Assembly: GCA_020252645.1 (NCBI GenBank)
Contig: JADCCN010000013.1
Location: forward strand, 110,805 to 174,804
Direction: 5' to 3'
DNA length: 64,000 bases
Source of the DNA: Methylobacterium sp.
GTDB lineage: Bacteria > Pseudomonadota > Alphaproteobacteria > Rhizobiales > Beijerinckiaceae
Under the pieces are notes generated by a model that did no database searches, had not been told where the DNA came from, and was given only the letters and a program-made list of their open reading frames with translations. A program made the translations under genes and the position numbers. Positions 19,450-27,674 of this stretch are shown here, piece by piece (positions within the stretch are counted from its first letter, which is position 1; each line of letters starts with the position of its first letter).

Positions 19450-19525
19450 GGGCGGTTAGCTCAGTTGGTAGAGCACCTCGTTTACACCGAGGGTGTCGGG
19501 AGTTCGAGCCTCTCACCGCCCACCA
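19450..19525 (+). tRNA. tRNA-Val (anticodon TAC)
   Basis: 76 nt with encoded CCA. Acceptor GGGCGGT/ACCGCCC, D arm TAGCTCAGTTGGTAGAGC, anticodon stem CCTCG/CGAGG around TTTACAC (TAC), T arm GAGTTCGAGCCTC. It lies between the minus-strand phosphoesterase and the second ClpP-fold gene. Confidence 0.96.
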
Positions 19526-19655
19526 TGATCGCAAGGCCGTCCCCGAGTGGGACGGTCTCTTTCCTGCCGCATGAACCTTTCCGAAACCGCTTTCCTTCAC
19601 CATGATGATCCAGGGTCTGCTGCCCTGTCTGGTGTAACGAGTTTCGAGTGGCGTC

Positions 19656-20357
19656 ATGCGTTTGCGTTCCGGTTTCGCCGGCGGGTTCCTGCTGGCTCTC
19701 TGTGCCTCTCCGCCTTCCGCGATGGAATTCGCCTCGGTTCCGCTGGGGCCGGATTGCTCTCAGCGCCATTGTCCGCGCGCGCTGGTGGCCGAGGGCGAGA
19801 TTTCCGATGATGCCCCTGCGAAATTCACCCGTTTCCTGCGCCAGGAAATGCAGGTGCCGGGGCTGCATGCCCTGATGTTCATCAATTCGCCGGGCGGGAA
19901 CGTGGAAAGCGCCCTGCGCCTCGGCGCCCTGCTGCACGAGGCGGGCGCATCCGTGGTGGTCGGTCGGCCGGTGCTGGGTGTTCAGGCCCGGTCTTCGCCT
20001 GCGCGCGGCCGGCGCGTTTCGCATGCGCCCGGCCTTTCGGTGGTGCCAGGCCAATGCGCCTCGGCCTGTGTCTATACCCTCATGGGCGCGAAGAAGCGCA
20101 TCGTGCCGGATGGCGCGCGCCTTGGCGTGCATCGCATGTCGGCGCGCGTACAGGCCCATGCGCCGGAAGGCGGCGGGGCATCGCAAAGCCGGATTTTCGC
20201 CGGCGAGAACGAAATTCGCCAGCTTCGCGATTACGCGAGCCGCGTGGGCGGTTCGCAGGACCTGATCAGCCTCGCGGAATCGACCCCGCATGATCGCATC
20301 CGCGTGCTTTCCGCCGCCGAGATCCGCCGCTATCGCCTCGGCAATGCCGGGCTCTGA
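19656..20357 (+). CDS. Secreted ClpP/crotonase-fold protein, second paralogue
   Basis: A 233-residue protein with a Sec signal (GFAGGFLLALCASPPSAM, about residues 6-23). It shares the ordered motifs of the gene at 16338: LMFINSPGGNVESALRLGALL, VPGQCASACVYTLMG with Ser flanked by cysteines, and RLGVHRMSA. An insert rich in Arg and Ser (about 105-125) is absent from the other copy. Cysteine pairs (CSQRHC) near the N-terminus could form a disulphide in the periplasm. Function is unknown; a periplasmic hydrolase or protease is inferred from the ClpP-like motifs. It stands between tRNA-Val and tRNA-Asp. Confidence 0.68.
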   Translation: MRLRSGFAGGFLLALCASPPSAMEFASVPLGPDCSQRHCPRALVAEGEISDDAPAKFTRFLRQEMQVPGLHALMFINSPGGNVESALRLGALLHEAGASVVVGRPVLGVQARSSPARGRRVSHAPGLSVVPGQCASACVYTLMGAKKRIVPDGARLGVHRMSARVQAHAPEGGGASQSRIFAGENEIRQLRDYASRVGGSQDLISLAESTPHDRIRVLSAAEIRRYRLGNAGL

Positions 20358-20410
20358 AAGGCCTGCCGGAAGGCTGCGGCAGCAATTTTTCGCGAGGCCT
20401 CCGAACGCGC

Positions 20411-20438
20411 TTGACAGGGCAGGGAGGCTTCCTTAGGG
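20411..20438 (+). promoter_or_regulatory. Possible promoter of tRNA-Asp
   Basis: A perfect -35 TTGACA (20411-20416), 16 bp, then TTAGGG (20433-20438), a weak -10. It lies 41 bp before the tRNA gene. Confidence 0.4.
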
Positions 20439-20478
20439 GATCGGCTCCTGCGAAGGCCCTCGGGCTTTGCGGAAAAGC

Positions 20479-20555
20479 GCGGGCGTAGCTCAGTCGGTTA
20501 GAGTGCCGGCCTGTCACGCCGGAGGTCGCGGGTTCGAGCCCCGTCGCCCGCGCCA
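20479..20555 (+). tRNA. tRNA-Asp (anticodon GTC)
   Basis: 77 nt with encoded CCA. Acceptor GCGGGCG/CGCCCGC, D arm TAGCTCAGTCGGTTAGAG, anticodon stem CCGGC/GCCGG around CTGTCAC (GTC), T arm GGGTTCGAGCCCC. Confidence 0.96.
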
Positions 20556-20605
20556 GTTTTTCTCCCGCCCTTTCCTTGCACAGCGCATCGAAGGCCGATT
20601 GCCAG

Positions 20606-21478
20606 ATGCGCGAACAGGACCGGGCCTTTCTTCTTGGATTGCTGGGCGTCGTGATCTTCGCGATCACCGTTCCGATGACGCGACTGGCGACAGACCGCCC
20701 CGGTTTTGCCGGGCTTGATCCGCTGTTCATCACGGCGGGACGCGCCGGGCTGGCGGGGCTGCTCTCGGCTGTTTATCTCGCCGTGACACGCGCGCCGCGC
20801 CCCGACCGCTCGCAGGTCTTTCGTCTCGGACAGGCCGGCCTGGGGATTGTCATCGGTTTTCCGCTGTTTCTGGGCCTTGCCGTGCGGCATGTCGATGCCG
20901 TGCATGCCTCGGTGATCACCGGAGCCCTGCCGCTGGCAACGGCCGCCCTCGCCGCGCTGTTGCTGCGCGAACGCGCTTCGACCGCCTTCTGGGCGGCGGC
21001 GATTCTCGGTTTCGCGCTGGTGATCCTCTATGCCTGGCTGGCCGGCGACGGGGGCAGGGGCCTGAGCCTTGCCGATCTGGCACTCCTCGCGGCCGTCATC
21101 TCGGCAGCCTTCGGCTATGTGAAGGGCGCTGAAGTGAGCCGCAGCCTCGGGCCCGAACGCGTGATCTGCTGGGTTCTGGTGCTTTATCTGCCGCTGACGA
21201 TTCCCGTGACCTGGGCGTTCCGCCCGACAGGCGCTGTGGAGCCGGCGGCGTGGCTCGGCTTCGCCTATGTCACGGTATTCTCGATGTGGCTCGGCTTCTT
21301 CGCCTGGTATCGCGGCCTTGCGGCGGATCCCCTGCGGGTGAGCCAGGTGCAACTGCTCCAGCCGTTTCTCTCGATGCTGTTCGCGGTGCCGATCCTGGGC
21401 GAGCGCATGACCTGGATGGCGAGCCTGTTCTGCCTCGCCATCATCGCCGCGGTGGTCTTGAGCCGGAAACTGCGCTGA
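20606..21478 (+). CDS. EamA/DMT-family transporter
   Basis: The 290-residue protein from ATG 20606 (a TTG at 20576 would add ten residues) has ten hydrophobic helices in two repeated halves, the drug/metabolite transporter layout. Family-type sequence includes LITAGRAGLAG-like FITAGRAGLAGLLSA in the first half and YVTVFSMWLGFFAWYRGL then QLLQPFLSMLFAVPILGE in the second. Such proteins export amino acids, metabolites or drugs across the inner membrane; the substrate is not predictable here. The gene converges with the small secreted protein gene (4 bp between stops). Confidence 0.85.
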   Translation: MREQDRAFLLGLLGVVIFAITVPMTRLATDRPGFAGLDPLFITAGRAGLAGLLSAVYLAVTRAPRPDRSQVFRLGQAGLGIVIGFPLFLGLAVRHVDAVHASVITGALPLATAALAALLLRERASTAFWAAAILGFALVILYAWLAGDGGRGLSLADLALLAAVISAAFGYVKGAEVSRSLGPERVICWVLVLYLPLTIPVTWAFRPTGAVEPAAWLGFAYVTVFSMWLGFFAWYRGLAADPLRVSQVQLLQPFLSMLFAVPILGERMTWMASLFCLAIIAAVVLSRKLR

Positions 21479-21482
21479 AGCC

Positions 21483-21851
21483 TCAGTTTGCTTTCTTCCA
21501 TTCCTCGGCGCCGAGCTTGGTTTCGCCCGTGTAGCTCCAGACGGCCTCGTAGCCGCCGCCTTCCTTGGCGATCATCAGGAAGACGCCGCTCGCGCCCTGG
21601 CCGGAATAGTTCACGGCCAACACTTTCCCGTCGCCAATTCCATGGCCGTTCCAGGTCTGGCCGCCGATGCGCCAGACAATTCGCCATGTATCCTCGCCGG
21701 TCTTGGTGAGCTGGGCCGTGCCGGAATAGTTCTCGCGCGAGCGCGGATCGACGCCGGAGATGGTGTACTGGCCTGGCCCCTGCGCAAGGGCAAGGCCGGG
21801 AACGAGGCTCGAGGCGAGGGCCCCGGCCAGAATAAGGCGACGCGACAGCAT
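21483..21851 (-). CDS. Small secreted protein of unknown function
   Basis: The start at 21851 is preceded by a GGGGGAAA ribosome binding site and gives 122 residues. Residues 1-24 are a signal peptide (SRRLILAGALASSLVPGLAL, then AQ). The mature part of about 98 residues is glycine- and aromatic-rich and probably all-beta: GQYTISGVDPRSRENYSG, TWRIVWRIGGQTWNGHGIG and YEAVWSYTGETKLG. I do not recognise a named domain. It is probably periplasmic. It is transcribed away from the nuo operon, whose nuoA starts 234 bp to the right. Confidence 0.65.
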   Translation of the reverse strand: MLSRRLILAGALASSLVPGLALAQGPGQYTISGVDPRSRENYSGTAQLTKTGEDTWRIVWRIGGQTWNGHGIGDGKVLAVNYSGQGASGVFLMIAKEGGGYEAVWSYTGETKLGAEEWKKAN

Positions 21852-22084
21852 GAAGTTTCCCCCCTGGGCTTGCGGGCGATTCACAATCTGCTCGCCACGT
21901 CCGGCAAGCTGCCCCGGAAATCGCTGTCCCGCAAGGGCGCCCCTTCAGGCATGTTTTGCGGTTTTTTGCCATGCAGGAAGGGCAGGACGCTTATTCCTTG
22001 GTCGGAATTTCGGCATGATCAGCCACCTGCGACGCCACTCTCCCTTGCGCTGGCGCTGCGGCTCCTTTAATCGAACGGGCCATC

Positions 22085-22450
22085 ATGCAAACGCTTCTTC
22101 TCGATTATCTGCCGCTGGTCGTTTTCATTGGCATCTCGCTGGTCATCGGCATTGCCTTGATGGTCGCGCCCTTCGCGGTGGCCTACAAGAACCCGGACCC
22201 CGAGAAACTCTCGGCCTATGAGTGCGGGTTCAACGCGTTTGACGATGCGCGCATGAAGTTCGATGTGCGTTTCTATCTCGTGGCGATCCTCTTCATCATC
22301 TTCGATCTCGAAGTGGCGTTCCTTTTCCCGTGGGCTGTCGCGCTCCAGGATATCGGGGCCTTCGGTTTCTGGTCGATGATGAGCTTCCTCTTCGTGCTGA
22401 CGGTGGGCTTCGTCTACGAGTGGAAGAAGGGCGCGCTGGAATGGGATTGA
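22085..22450 (+). CDS. nuoA: NADH-quinone oxidoreductase subunit A
   Basis: A 121-residue membrane subunit of complex I with three transmembrane helices and the family signature [20 protein letters not shown] in the first loop, followed by [21 protein letters not shown]. It opens the nuo operon, which continues through nuoN over 17 kb. nuoB follows at 75 bp. The region upstream (21885-22084) must hold the operon promoter, but no clear -35/-10 pair was identified. Confidence 0.96.
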   Translation: MQTLLLDYLPLVVFIGISLVIGIALMVAPFAVAYKNPDPEKLSAYECGFNAFDDARMKFDVRFYLVAILFIIFDLEVAFLFPWAVALQDIGAFGFWSMMSFLFVLTVGFVYEWKKGALEWD

Positions 22451-22524
22451 GGCGCGAGAACGCGCTTCTCGAATTGGGGCGGGTGTCGCGCATGAGGCGC
22501 AGGCATCCGCGAGGGTGATCCACG

Positions 22525-23088
22525 ATGAACACGCTTGTCGCTACCCAGCCGAAGGGCATTCTCGACCCCGCGACGGGCAAGGCGCTCGGCGCGAATGATC
22601 CGTTCTTCGGCGAGATCAACAAGGAACTGGCCGACAAGGGCTTTCTCGTGACCGCCTCGGAAGACCTCATCGCCTGGGCGCGCACGGGCTCGCTGATGTG
22701 GATGACCTTTGGCTTGGCGTGTTGCGCGGTCGAGATGATGCAGCTCTCGATGCCGCGCTACGATGTCGAGCGTTTCGGGTTTGCGCCGCGCGCCTCGCCC
22801 CGCCAGTCGGATGTGATGATCGTCGCCGGCACGCTGACCAACAAGATGGCGCCCGCGCTTCGCAAGGTCTACGACCAGATGCCGGAGCCGCGCTACGTCA
22901 TCTCCATGGGCTCCTGCGCCAATGGCGGCGGCTATTATCATTACAGCTATTCGGTGGTGCGCGGCTGCGACCGCGTGGTGCCGGTGGATATCTATGTGCC
23001 GGGCTGCCCGCCCACGGCCGAGGCTTTGCTCTATGGCGTGCTGCTGCTGCAGAAGAAGATCCGCCGCACGAGCACCATCGAGCGGTGA
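22525..23088 (+). CDS. nuoB: NADH-quinone oxidoreductase subunit B
   Basis: 187 residues; this peripheral-arm subunit binds the terminal [4Fe-4S] cluster N2 that reduces quinone. The cluster cysteines are visible in [13 protein letters not shown], in [14 protein letters not shown] and in [28 protein letters not shown] precedes the ATG. It is followed by a 149-bp gap with a large inverted repeat before nuoC. Confidence 0.97.
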   Translation: MNTLVATQPKGILDPATGKALGANDPFFGEINKELADKGFLVTASEDLIAWARTGSLMWMTFGLACCAVEMMQLSMPRYDVERFGFAPRASPRQSDVMIVAGTLTNKMAPALRKVYDQMPEPRYVISMGSCANGGGYYHYSYSVVRGCDRVVPVDIYVPGCPPTAEALLYGVLLLQKKIRRTSTIER

Positions 23089-23138
23089 AGGGTGTCATTC
23101 CCGACGGCCCGCGGGGCCGGGCGGGCTTGCGTTGCAGT

Positions 23139-23223
23139 CGTCATGGCCGGACTTGTTCCGGACATCCACGACTTTGAAAAGGTTTTGCAGACGTGGATGG
23201 CCGGAACAAGTCCGGCCATGACG
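23139..23223. repeat. Large inverted repeat between nuoB and nuoC
   Basis: The 32-bp left arm (23139-23170, starting CGTCATGGCCGGACTTGTTC) is complementary to the right arm (23192-23223) at 31 of 32 positions, with a 21-bp loop. It looks like the intergenic palindromes with GTCATGGCCGG termini that are common in Hyphomicrobiales genomes. In mRNA it would make a very stable hairpin ending two bases before the nuoC ribosome binding site. Confidence 0.95.
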
Positions 23224-23237
23224 TCGAGGGGAATGCG

Positions 23238-23840
23238 ATGACCGAAGCTCTTTCCATCCTCGCGGCCGAGATCGAAAACGCGCTTCCGGGCAAGGTGACC
23301 GGCACGTCGATCGTGTTCGGCGAGCTGACTGTGCATGCGGAAGCCGCCTCGATCCTCGATGTGCTGGCCTATCTCCGCGACGATCCGGATTGCGCCTTCA
23401 TCAGCTTCATCGACCTCTGCGGCGTGGATTATCCTGCGCGCGAGAAGCGTTTCGATGTGGTCTATCACCTGCTCTCGCCGCGCCATGTGCGCCGCATCCG
23501 CGTCAAGATCGAGACCGACGAGCGCAATCCTGTGCCGAGCGCGGTCGCGCTCTTCCCCGGCGCCCTGTGGTTCGAGCGCGAGGCCTATGACCTCTTCGGC
23601 ATCCTGTTCTCGGATCACCCGGATCTGAGGCGCCTCCTCACCGATTACGGCTTCGAGGGCCACCCCTTGCGCAAGGATTTTCCGCTCACGGGCTTCGTCG
23701 AGGTTCGTTACGACGACGCGCAGAAGCGGGTTGTGTATGAGCCGGTGAAGCTCAACCAGGAATTCCGCAATTTCGATTTCCTCAGCCCCTGGGAAGGCAC
23801 GGAGTATGTGCTTCCGGGCGATGAGAAGGCAAAGGTTTAA
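23238..23840 (+). CDS. nuoC: NADH-quinone oxidoreductase subunit C
   Basis: The 200-residue 30-kDa-type subunit of the complex I peripheral arm. The signature [19 protein letters not shown] is followed by [19 protein letters not shown]. Start 23238 is chosen because GAGGGG precedes it and the upstream part of the frame lies in the inverted repeat. It is a separate gene from nuoD, as in most alphaproteobacteria, but a DUF2059-type gene is inserted between the two. Confidence 0.96.
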   Translation: MTEALSILAAEIENALPGKVTGTSIVFGELTVHAEAASILDVLAYLRDDPDCAFISFIDLCGVDYPAREKRFDVVYHLLSPRHVRRIRVKIETDERNPVPSAVALFPGALWFEREAYDLFGILFSDHPDLRRLLTDYGFEGHPLRKDFPLTGFVEVRYDDAQKRVVYEPVKLNQEFRNFDFLSPWEGTEYVLPGDEKAKV

Positions 23841-23843
23841 GAC

Positions 23844-24389
23844 ATGTTCAGGCTTCTTTCCGCCATCGTTCTTGTTCTCCTGGTCCTCGCGCCTCCTGTC
23901 CACGCACAGGATCGCGTGAAGGAGCTCGATGCAAGATTCGAGCAGCAGCTCAAGAAATACGACCCTGCCGCCGTGAAGGCCGCGCGTTCCTATGCGCAGA
24001 ACTTCGATACACGCCGCCAGCTTCAGGCCATGTCCGTGACCATGCGGCCAGGTCTCGTGAACCTCGTACGTTCCAAGAACCCGGAAGCCAAGGATGCCGA
24101 TCTCGAAATCTTCTTCGAGGAGTTCTTTCGCGTGGCGCTCGTCGAATCCGCGCCGGTGATCGAGAAATGGACCATCCTCAACATGCTTGAGGTGCTGACC
24201 ACCGAGGAGATCATCGCGGCCGATCAGTTCTACTCGACTCCGGTCGGCAAGAGCCTGATGGCGAAGATGCCGCAGATGATGGCGCGGATGCCGCAGATGA
24301 TGGGCCTCATTGAAAATACCATGGTGCCGGCCGGGCTGGAAGCCGCACAAGCCAAACTGCGCAAACTCGGCAAAGATCTCAAGATTTGA
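23844..24389 (+). CDS. Secreted DUF2059-like protein inside the nuo operon
   Basis: The gene starts 3 bp after nuoC ends and encodes 181 residues. Residues 1-21 are a signal peptide (LLSAIVLVLLVLAPPVHA, then Q). The mature protein is helical and charged; the C-terminal half shows the DUF2059 pattern EVLTTEEIIAADQFYSTPVG followed by a methionine-rich SLMAKMPQMMARMPQMM. It is probably periplasmic. Tight spacing between nuoC and nuoD (15 bp to nuoD) implies co-transcription. A role in complex I biogenesis is only inferred from position. Confidence 0.72.
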   Translation: MFRLLSAIVLVLLVLAPPVHAQDRVKELDARFEQQLKKYDPAAVKAARSYAQNFDTRRQLQAMSVTMRPGLVNLVRSKNPEAKDADLEIFFEEFFRVALVESAPVIEKWTILNMLEVLTTEEIIAADQFYSTPVGKSLMAKMPQMMARMPQMMGLIENTMVPAGLEAAQAKLRKLGKDLKI

Positions 24390-24404
24390 GAAGCGGGTAG
24401 GGAC

Positions 24405-25598
24405 ATGACCGAACAACCCGATATGCGCAATTTCACCATCAATTTCGGGCCGCAGCACCCGGCGGCCCATGGTGTGCTGCGCCTCGTGCTTGAGCTTGAT
24501 GGCGAGATCGTCACGCGGGTCGATCCGCATATCGGCCTTTTGCATCGCGGCACCGAGAAGCTGATCGAGGCGAAGACCTATCTTCAGGCTTTGCCCTATT
24601 TCGACCGGCTCGATTACGTCGCGCCGATGAACCAGGAGCATGCCTATGCGCTGGCGGTTGAGCGGCTGCTGGGCATCACCGTGCCGCGCCGCGGGCAGTT
24701 GATCCGCGTGCTCTATTCGGAAATCGGCCGCATTCTCAGCCACTTGCTGAACGTCACCACGCAGGCGATGGATGTGGGCGCGCTGACCCCGCCGCTCTGG
24801 GGCTTCGAGGAGCGCGAGAAGCTGATGATCTTCTACGAGCGGGCCTCCGGCGCGCGCATGCACGCCGCTTTCGTGCGGCCGGGCGGGGTGCATCAGGATC
24901 TCCCGCCCGATCTCATCGACGATATCGAGGCCTTCTGCGACCCGTTCCTGACGCTCTGCGACGATCTCGAGGGGCTGCTGACGGATAACCGCATCTTCAA
25001 GCAGCGCAATGTCGATATCGGCATCGTGAACCTCGAGGATGCCTGGAAATGGGGCTTCTCGGGCGTGATGGTGCGCGGTTCGGGTGCCGCCTGGGATCTG
25101 CGCCGCGCGCAGCCCTATGAATGCTATTCCGAACTCGCTTTCGATATTCCGATTGGCAAGAACGGCGACAATTACGATCGCTACTGCATCCGCATGGAAG
25201 AGATGCGCCAATCCGCGCGGATCATGAAGCAGTGCTGCCATAAGCTGCGCGAGCCCGCCGGCAAGACGCCGATCTCCTCGCTCGATGGCAAGATCGTGCC
25301 GCCGAAGCGCGGCGAGATGAAGCGCTCGATGGAAGCGCTGATCCACCATTTCAAGCTCTATACCGAAGGGTTCCATGTTCCGGCCGGCGAGGTCTATGCG
25401 GCGGTCGAGGCGCCCAAGGGCGAATTCGGCGTCTATCTCGTGGCGGATGGCACCAACAAGCCCTATCGCTGCAAGATCCGCGCGCCCGGTTTCGCGCATC
25501 TGCAGGCGATGGATTTCATGTGCAAGGGCTACATGCTGGCGGATGTCTCGGCGATCCTCGGTTCGCTCGACATTGTGTTTGGAGAGGTGGACCGATGA
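24405..25598 (+). CDS. nuoD: NADH-quinone oxidoreductase subunit D
   Basis: The 397-residue 49-kDa-type subunit that forms the quinone pocket with NuoB. Seen: [19 protein letters not shown] with the quinone-site His, [14 protein letters not shown], the tyrosine-containing [17 protein letters not shown], and the C-terminal [20 protein letters not shown] and FGEVDR. The stop codon overlaps the ATG of the next small gene by four bases (ATGA). Confidence 0.97.
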   Translation: MTEQPDMRNFTINFGPQHPAAHGVLRLVLELDGEIVTRVDPHIGLLHRGTEKLIEAKTYLQALPYFDRLDYVAPMNQEHAYALAVERLLGITVPRRGQLIRVLYSEIGRILSHLLNVTTQAMDVGALTPPLWGFEEREKLMIFYERASGARMHAAFVRPGGVHQDLPPDLIDDIEAFCDPFLTLCDDLEGLLTDNRIFKQRNVDIGIVNLEDAWKWGFSGVMVRGSGAAWDLRRAQPYECYSELAFDIPIGKNGDNYDRYCIRMEEMRQSARIMKQCCHKLREPAGKTPISSLDGKIVPPKRGEMKRSMEALIHHFKLYTEGFHVPAGEVYAAVEAPKGEFGVYLVADGTNKPYRCKIRAPGFAHLQAMDFMCKGYMLADVSAILGSLDIVFGEVDR

Positions 25599-25915
25599 GG
25601 GCGGCAAGCATCCTTCTGGCGTGCATGCTGGTTGCGGGCCTGGCGCAAGCGCAGACGCCGGACCCCTTCACGCTGCCGCCGCCCACGCAAGCGCCCCGGC
25701 CTCCGGGCCCGCCTGCGCCGGGTGGCCAGCCGCCGATGGTGAATATCGAGGCGCTCACGCGCCAGGGTTTCGAGATCAAGGCCATGGAGCGCGCTTCCGA
25801 TCGCGCCAATGGCTTCGTGGTGATGCTGCAGCGGGCGGGCGAGGTTCGCACCTGCCTGATGCGCATCGAAAGGGATCAGGCTCAGGCGCCGCGCGCCTCG
25901 AGCCTTTGCTTCTGA
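25595..25915 (+). CDS. Small secreted protein translationally coupled to nuoD
   Basis: This 106-residue product starts at an ATG overlapping the nuoD stop. It has a signal peptide ([19 protein letters not shown]) and then a 30-residue proline-rich segment ([20 protein letters not shown]). A compact C-terminal part of about 55 residues contains [20 protein letters not shown] and [11 protein letters not shown]. Two cysteines in the mature part (TCLM and the penultimate residue, SLCF) could form a disulphide. No family is recognised. The coupling shows that it is expressed with complex I. Confidence 0.62.
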   Translation: MRAASILLACMLVAGLAQAQTPDPFTLPPPTQAPRPPGPPAPGGQPPMVNIEALTRQGFEIKAMERASDRANGFVVMLQRAGEVRTCLMRIERDQAQAPRASSLCF

Positions 25916-26051
25916 AGCCGGGGGCAGTTCGCTTCGGAAGCGTTTGGGGGATTTGGGACATTCCGCCCTTCGGAGGGTTGCTCCGGCCGGCGAGGGTGAT
26001 ATGAGCGCGTTGCGTTGCACAAAAGCACGCAGCCGATGCCGAGGATTGACG

Positions 26052-27143
26052 ATGGCCGTACGCCGCCTTGCTCCGGACGAGATCCAGCCGAAGAGCTTCG
26101 CCTTCACCCCGGAAAACCGGAAATGGGTGGAGGGGCAGGTTGCGAAATATCCGCCGGGCCGGCAGGCCTCGGCGGTCATTCCGCTGCTCTGGCAGGCGCA
26201 GAAGCAGGCGGGCGGCTGGCTGCCGCGCGCGGCGATCGAGCATGTCGCCGAGGTGCTGGAGATGCCGCCAATCCGTGTGATCGAGGTCGCGACCTTCTAC
26301 ACGATGTTCAATCTCGAACCGGTGGGCCAGCATTTCATCCAGCTCTGCGGCACGGTGCCCTGCCATTGCATGGGCGCGCAGGACCTCAAGAAGGTGCTGC
26401 ACGAGAAAATCGGCGAGGAGCGTCACGTCACCGCCGATGGCAAGTTCTCCTGGCTGGAGGTCGAGTGCCTCGGCGCCTGCTGCAACGCGCCGATGGTGCA
26501 GATCAACGACGATTATTTCGAGGATCTCACCCCGGAGAATTTCGCCAAGCTGCTGGATGATCTCGCCTCCGGCAAGCCGGTGAAGAAGGGCCCGCAATCG
26601 GGCCGCCGCGCTTCCGAGCCGGCCGGCGCGGTGAAGACCCTGCAGGATTCCGGCCTTTACGATGGTTCGGTGGTCGGCTCGTGGAGGAAGGCCTTCGACG
26701 AGCGCGTGAAGGCGCAGGCCAGGGCCAGGGAAGAGGCCGCGAAGGCCGCCGAAGCCGCGAAGGCCGCTGGCGCTTCGGCTGCGGCGCCCGTGCCGGCGCC
26801 GAATGCGCCGGTGGTCACCACCCCCAAGCCGGCGGCGCCCGCGCCGGTGGGCGATGCACTCAAGCCGGAACTGCTGAAAGAGGCGCGCGGCGGCAAGGCG
26901 GATGACCTTGAGCTCATCTGGGGTGTCGGCCCCAAGCTCGGCGCCATGCTCAACCGCATGGGCGTCTATCATTTCGACCAGATCGCCGGCTGGACGGCCG
27001 AGAACCTCGCCTGGGTCGACCAGAACCTCGAGGGCTTCATCGGCCGCGCCCGGCGCGATGACTGGATCGGGCAGGCGAGGAAGCTCGCGACCGGCTGGCG
27101 ACCCGAAAACGCCGTCGGCGACAAGCCCAGGGGGGCGAAGTAA
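26052..27143 (+). CDS. nuoE: NADH-quinone oxidoreductase subunit E with C-terminal helix-hairpin-helix extension
   Basis: The first 180 residues are the 24-kDa-type thioredoxin-like subunit that carries [2Fe-2S] cluster N1a: cysteines in LCGTVPCHCMGAQ and VECLGACCNAP, with ATFYTMFNLEPVG before them. The remaining half is unusual: an alanine/proline-rich, charged linker (about 225-275) and a roughly 65-residue domain LELIWGVGPKLGAMLNRMG ... RRDDWIGQARKLA. That domain resembles the C-terminus of ribosomal protein S2 in this window. Total length is 363 residues against about 160-220 in many bacteria. Start 26052 is selected from alternatives 25944 and 26001 because the family match begins right after it. 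Confidence 0.93.
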   Translation: MAVRRLAPDEIQPKSFAFTPENRKWVEGQVAKYPPGRQASAVIPLLWQAQKQAGGWLPRAAIEHVAEVLEMPPIRVIEVATFYTMFNLEPVGQHFIQLCGTVPCHCMGAQDLKKVLHEKIGEERHVTADGKFSWLEVECLGACCNAPMVQINDDYFEDLTPENFAKLLDDLASGKPVKKGPQSGRRASEPAGAVKTLQDSGLYDGSVVGSWRKAFDERVKAQARAREEAAKAAEAAKAAGASAAAPVPAPNAPVVTTPKPAAPAPVGDALKPELLKEARGGKADDLELIWGVGPKLGAMLNRMGVYHFDQIAGWTAENLAWVDQNLEGFIGRARRDDWIGQARKLATGWRPENAVGDKPRGAK

Positions 27144-27147
27144 GGCG

Positions 27148-27672
27148 ATGCTGCGGGGGAACGGCATTCGGCAGGCGGAAAGGTTAGGGGGGGCGTTGAT
27201 CGCGCTCGCCGCGCTTTCGGCTTGCCTGAGCGGCGAACGCGAGATGGACGCGCGCTTCTCCGCAAGCGATCATGCGGCGTGGATGGCCAAGGGCAGCGCG
27301 GAAATCGCGGGCGAGGCCTTCATCCGCCGCCCGAATGGCTGGCTGGCCCGCTGCTCGGGCGGTGTGGTGCAACTCGTGCCCGCGAGCCCCTATTTCCGCG
27401 AATGGCTGGCCATTCGCCGGGGCGGCGCGAGCATCGCCAATGCCAGCGCGCGCACCGAGGAACATCGGGCGGCCTTGCGGCAGACCCAGTGCGACCAGAA
27501 TGGCCGCTTCCGCTTTTCCGACCTGCCGGCCGGAAAATGGATCGTCATCACGCGAATCTCCTATGAAGCGCAGAGCGACACTTTCCGCGAGGACGCGTTC
27601 TACGTGGTCGAAGTTGAAACCAGGGCAGGGGAAGTGGTGAAAGCCGTCCTCTCCAACCCGAACCGGATCTGA
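27148..27672 (+). CDS. Putative lipoprotein inside the nuo operon
   Basis: The gene starts 4 bp after nuoE and encodes 174 residues. A lipobox LSAC at about residues 23-26, after a hydrophobic stretch, predicts lipidation and membrane anchoring. The C-terminal part has a carboxypeptidase-regulatory-like beta motif, [20 protein letters not shown], followed by [12 protein letters not shown]. Cysteine residues occur in ARCSGG and TQCDQNG. No named family is certain. It ends 2 bp before nuoF, so it is part of the operon; function in complex I is not established. Confidence 0.65.
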   Translation: MLRGNGIRQAERLGGALIALAALSACLSGEREMDARFSASDHAAWMAKGSAEIAGEAFIRRPNGWLARCSGGVVQLVPASPYFREWLAIRRGGASIANASARTEEHRAALRQTQCDQNGRFRFSDLPAGKWIVITRISYEAQSDTFREDAFYVVEVETRAGEVVKAVLSNPNRI

Positions 27673-27674
27673 GC

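Noticed and set aside
23031..25607. 858-codon minus-strand open frame opposite nuoC-nuoD
   Set aside because: Runs antisense through three genes and the inverted repeat; composition of a shadow frame.
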